From a virus: a stretch of 33,277 bases of DNA. The notes below the pieces were generated by a model. The model did no database searches. It worked only from the letters and a program-made list of their open reading frames with translations, and was not told the origin of the DNA. The stretch spans positions 1 through 33,277 of IMG/VR virus record IMGVR_UViG_3300021479_000051. One strand, given 5' to 3'. A program made the position numbers and the translations under genes. This document shows, one piece after another, positions 31,668 to 33,277 of the stretch (position 1 is its first letter; every line of letters begins with the position of its first letter).

Positions 31668-31996
31668 ACGAGTCGGGACAGTTCTTCTACGACCATGCCG
31701 GGTACGGATACGACCCGGCCACGGAAACCCCGGAGCAGGGGCGGAAACGGTGCGCACGCGAACTGGCTGCCGCCGAAGCGGAGCGCACCGAGCGGGGGTG
31801 GTGGGTTGAGTGGACCCATGACCAGGACAGCGGGTACGGAGGGTGGTACACCGCCACCCTGTACCATGCCGCGCCGCTCACAGGGGAGCGCACGGCACTC
31901 ACGTCCTGCGGTGCCGTGGACGCTGGGGACGGGGATCCGTACCGGCGTGTCGTGGTCGCCGAACTGGCCAGGGAGGCACTCCATCCATCCGACTGA
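31664..31996 (+). CDS. Hypothetical protein with YDHAGY motif
   Basis: This 110-residue protein is given a GTG start at 31664 that overlaps the previous stop (GTGA), with GAGGAA eight bases upstream; an ATG three codons earlier is also possible. It begins MNESGQFFYDHAGYGYDPAT and continues ETPEQGRKRCARELAAAEAE, a stretch I recognise from small actinophage proteins of unknown function. The middle is Trp/Tyr-rich (WWVEWTHDQDSGYGGWYTAT). A structured element follows its stop. Confidence 0.75.
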   Translation: MNESGQFFYDHAGYGYDPATETPEQGRKRCARELAAAEAERTERGWWVEWTHDQDSGYGGWYTATLYHAAPLTGERTALTSCGAVDAGDGDPYRRVVVAELAREALHPSD

Positions 31997-32000
31997 CGAA

Positions 32001-32037
32001 TAGTCAGATTGCCGGGCACACTGTGTCCGGCTTTCTG
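32001..32037 (+). other. Structured intergenic element, copy 2
   Basis: The sequence TAGTCAG att GCCGGGCAC, then a short loop, then GTGTCCGGC ttt CTG repeats the plan of the element at 29895-29934: an outer CAG/CTG pair, a 3x3 internal loop and a strong inner stem (9 bp with one G-U). The loop is only 3 nt. The next gene follows behind AGAAAGGAAAAGGA. Confidence 0.7.
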
Positions 32038-32061
32038 GCCATTCACCAGAAAGGAAAAGGA

Positions 32062-32244
32062 ATGAAGATCCAATGGAGCCGCTACAACGTCGAGAGTGAG
32101 AGCGGAGGCTTCCGCACGTACTGCTACGACTGCGCATACGGGGAGCGTGACTACGGCGACTTCCACCACTGGTGTGAAGCCCTGACAAGCATCGTGGAGC
32201 GAATCACCGAGCATGAGCAGTCCGTACACACAGGAACGGAGTAG
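32062..32244 (+). CDS. Small Cys/His-rich protein
   Basis: This 60-residue protein starts at ATG 32062 behind AAGGAAAAGGA. It has C21xxC24 and H35-H36 near C38 (YCYDCAYGERDYGDFHHWCE), a probable zinc site, followed by a helix ending in a His/Glu-rich tail. The ORF ends two bases before the next start. Function unknown; small zinc proteins of this type are common in phage early operons. Confidence 0.72.
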   Translation: MKIQWSRYNVESESGGFRTYCYDCAYGERDYGDFHHWCEALTSIVERITEHEQSVHTGTE

Positions 32245-32246
32245 GA

Positions 32247-33277
32247 ATGGAACCCAACGAAGAACACCCCCAAGGCGCGGCAGTCCTTGACGCAACAGAA
32301 CGCTGGCTGCGCCGCTTCGTGCACTTCCCCTCCGAAGCGCACTACACCCTCGCAACCCTGTGGGTGGCGGGATCCCACATGACCGACGAAACCGGCACCG
32401 TCGTCCACAAGGCATACGGACGGCTGGGATTCGTCAGCAACGAACCCGCCTCCGGCAAAACCACAGCCATGGAACGCGCACTAGCGCTCACCCCGCGCGG
32501 CGAGGTGCTGGTACAGCCGTCTCTGGCAGGCATCATGGACGCCATAGACGAGCGGCAGATCATTGCCCTTGACGAGGCGGACAAGTACTTCGGTCGCACC
32601 GGACGCATGGCCCATGTCACGGCGTTCCTCAATGCCGGGTACAAGCAGGGTGGTGGCCTTGTGCGACACCGTGGCCGGAAGGTCGACAGTTTCGCCCTGG
32701 TCATGTACTCCGGTCTGTTGGAGGCACTGGGGGTGAACCCCGACCTGCAACCGCTTCGCACACGGTCGTTCCTGATCGAGATGCACGCCATGACCCACGG
32801 CACCACCGTGGAGGAGTACGACGACGAGCGCCACGACGCCCCTCAGGGCATCCTGCGGCAGGCTGTAGCGTCCTGGGCCCACTCGGTGGCGCACGTGGCC
32901 TCTGGGGTGGTCGTGGAGACGCCTGAGGGGGTCACCAACCGCCGTGCACAGATATGGCGTCCTCTGCTCCGCACGGCGGCTCTGGCAGGCGGGTACTGGC
33001 CGGACAGGGCACGTGAGGCGTGCGAGGAACTGGAGTCCGGTATCAGCAGTGCGGCACTGGTTCTCACACCGGAACAGCGCATCATTGCCGATGTACTGGC
33101 CGTGTGCGAGGGGGTGTCCCGGGTGCCTACGCCGACGCTCATTGAAGCGCTGCATGAGGTGGAGGGTGCGCCTTGGAAGTTCGTGCTCCCCCATAAGAAG
33201 GGCGGCGCTGCCAGTTCGGGTACGGCGCGTGAACTGGCTGCCTTGTTGGAGCCGCATGGTCTGTTCCCGCGTCCGCT
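32247..33277 (+). CDS. DUF3631-type ATPase, 3' end outside window
   Basis: At least 343 codons are open from ATG 32247, behind AGGA, to the window edge. Residues about 60-80 hold a P-loop (GFVSNEPASGKTTAMERAL) and residues about 105-116 a Walker B motif (IIALDEADKYF). The region around RMAHVTAFLNAGYKQGGGLV, RTRSFLIEMHAM and the later LLRTAALAGGYWPDRA matches the DUF3631 type of proteins tied to phage or plasmid primase-helicase systems. It may act in replication. The remaining C-terminus lies outside the window. Confidence 0.8.
   Translation, partial: MEPNEEHPQGAAVLDATERWLRRFVHFPSEAHYTLATLWVAGSHMTDETGTVVHKAYGRLGFVSNEPASGKTTAMERALALTPRGEVLVQPSLAGIMDAIDERQIIALDEADKYFGRTGRMAHVTAFLNAGYKQGGGLVRHRGRKVDSFALVMYSGLLEALGVNPDLQPLRTRSFLIEMHAMTHGTTVEEYDDERHDAPQGILRQAVASWAHSVAHVASGVVVETPEGVTNRRAQIWRPLLRTAALAGGYWPDRAREACEELESGISSAALVLTPEQRIIADVLAVCEGVSRVPTPTLIEALHEVEGAPWKFVLPHKKGGAASSGTARELAALLEPHGLFPRP

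Overview
The window is a contiguous piece of a tailed double-stranded DNA phage genome with siphovirus architecture. High G+C content, many GTG starts, ATGA/GTGA stop-start overlaps and the flavour of the virion proteins suggest an actinobacterial host, most likely Streptomyces or a relative (inference). No integrase, repressor, tRNA or CRISPR array was seen.

The minus strand from about 26040 down to 1 is one long virion and packaging operon. In order of transcription it holds: a promoter at 26028-26057; small terminase; an HNH endonuclease; large terminase; four small proteins; three fibre-like or structural proteins; a very large portal fused to ParB-like and Nudix domains; a 73-aa protein; a protease-scaffold fusion; the major capsid protein; a Sec-signal protein; decoration-like beta proteins; zinc-ribbon and small proteins; head-tail connectors; the major tail protein; tail assembly chaperones with a frameshift; tape measure; a minor tail protein; and the start of another HNH endonuclease. 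Strong hairpins follow the capsid, decoration and major tail protein genes and probably tune their expression.

From 26129 rightwards the layout is mixed. A third HNH gene runs on the plus strand from a promoter that looks leaderless. Three minus-strand genes follow (a membrane protein and two zinc-motif proteins). After a divergent control region at 28965-29148, a plus-strand operon of small proteins leads to an ATPase of DUF3631 type that runs off the window. This right part looks like early or accessory genes.

The most striking observation is in the large terminase. The gene is interrupted after codon 115 by exactly 50 nt, bounded by identical AUC codons and folding as a 12-bp hairpin in the mRNA. 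Skipping those 50 nt restores a complete 534-residue terminase with ATPase, nuclease and zinc-ribbon motifs in one frame. An HNH endonuclease gene lies just upstream. This resembles phage T4 gene 60, where ribosomes bypass a 50-nt gap beside the homing endonuclease gene mobA. I infer a candidate translational bypass cassette in an essential packaging gene; this is not proven by sequence alone.
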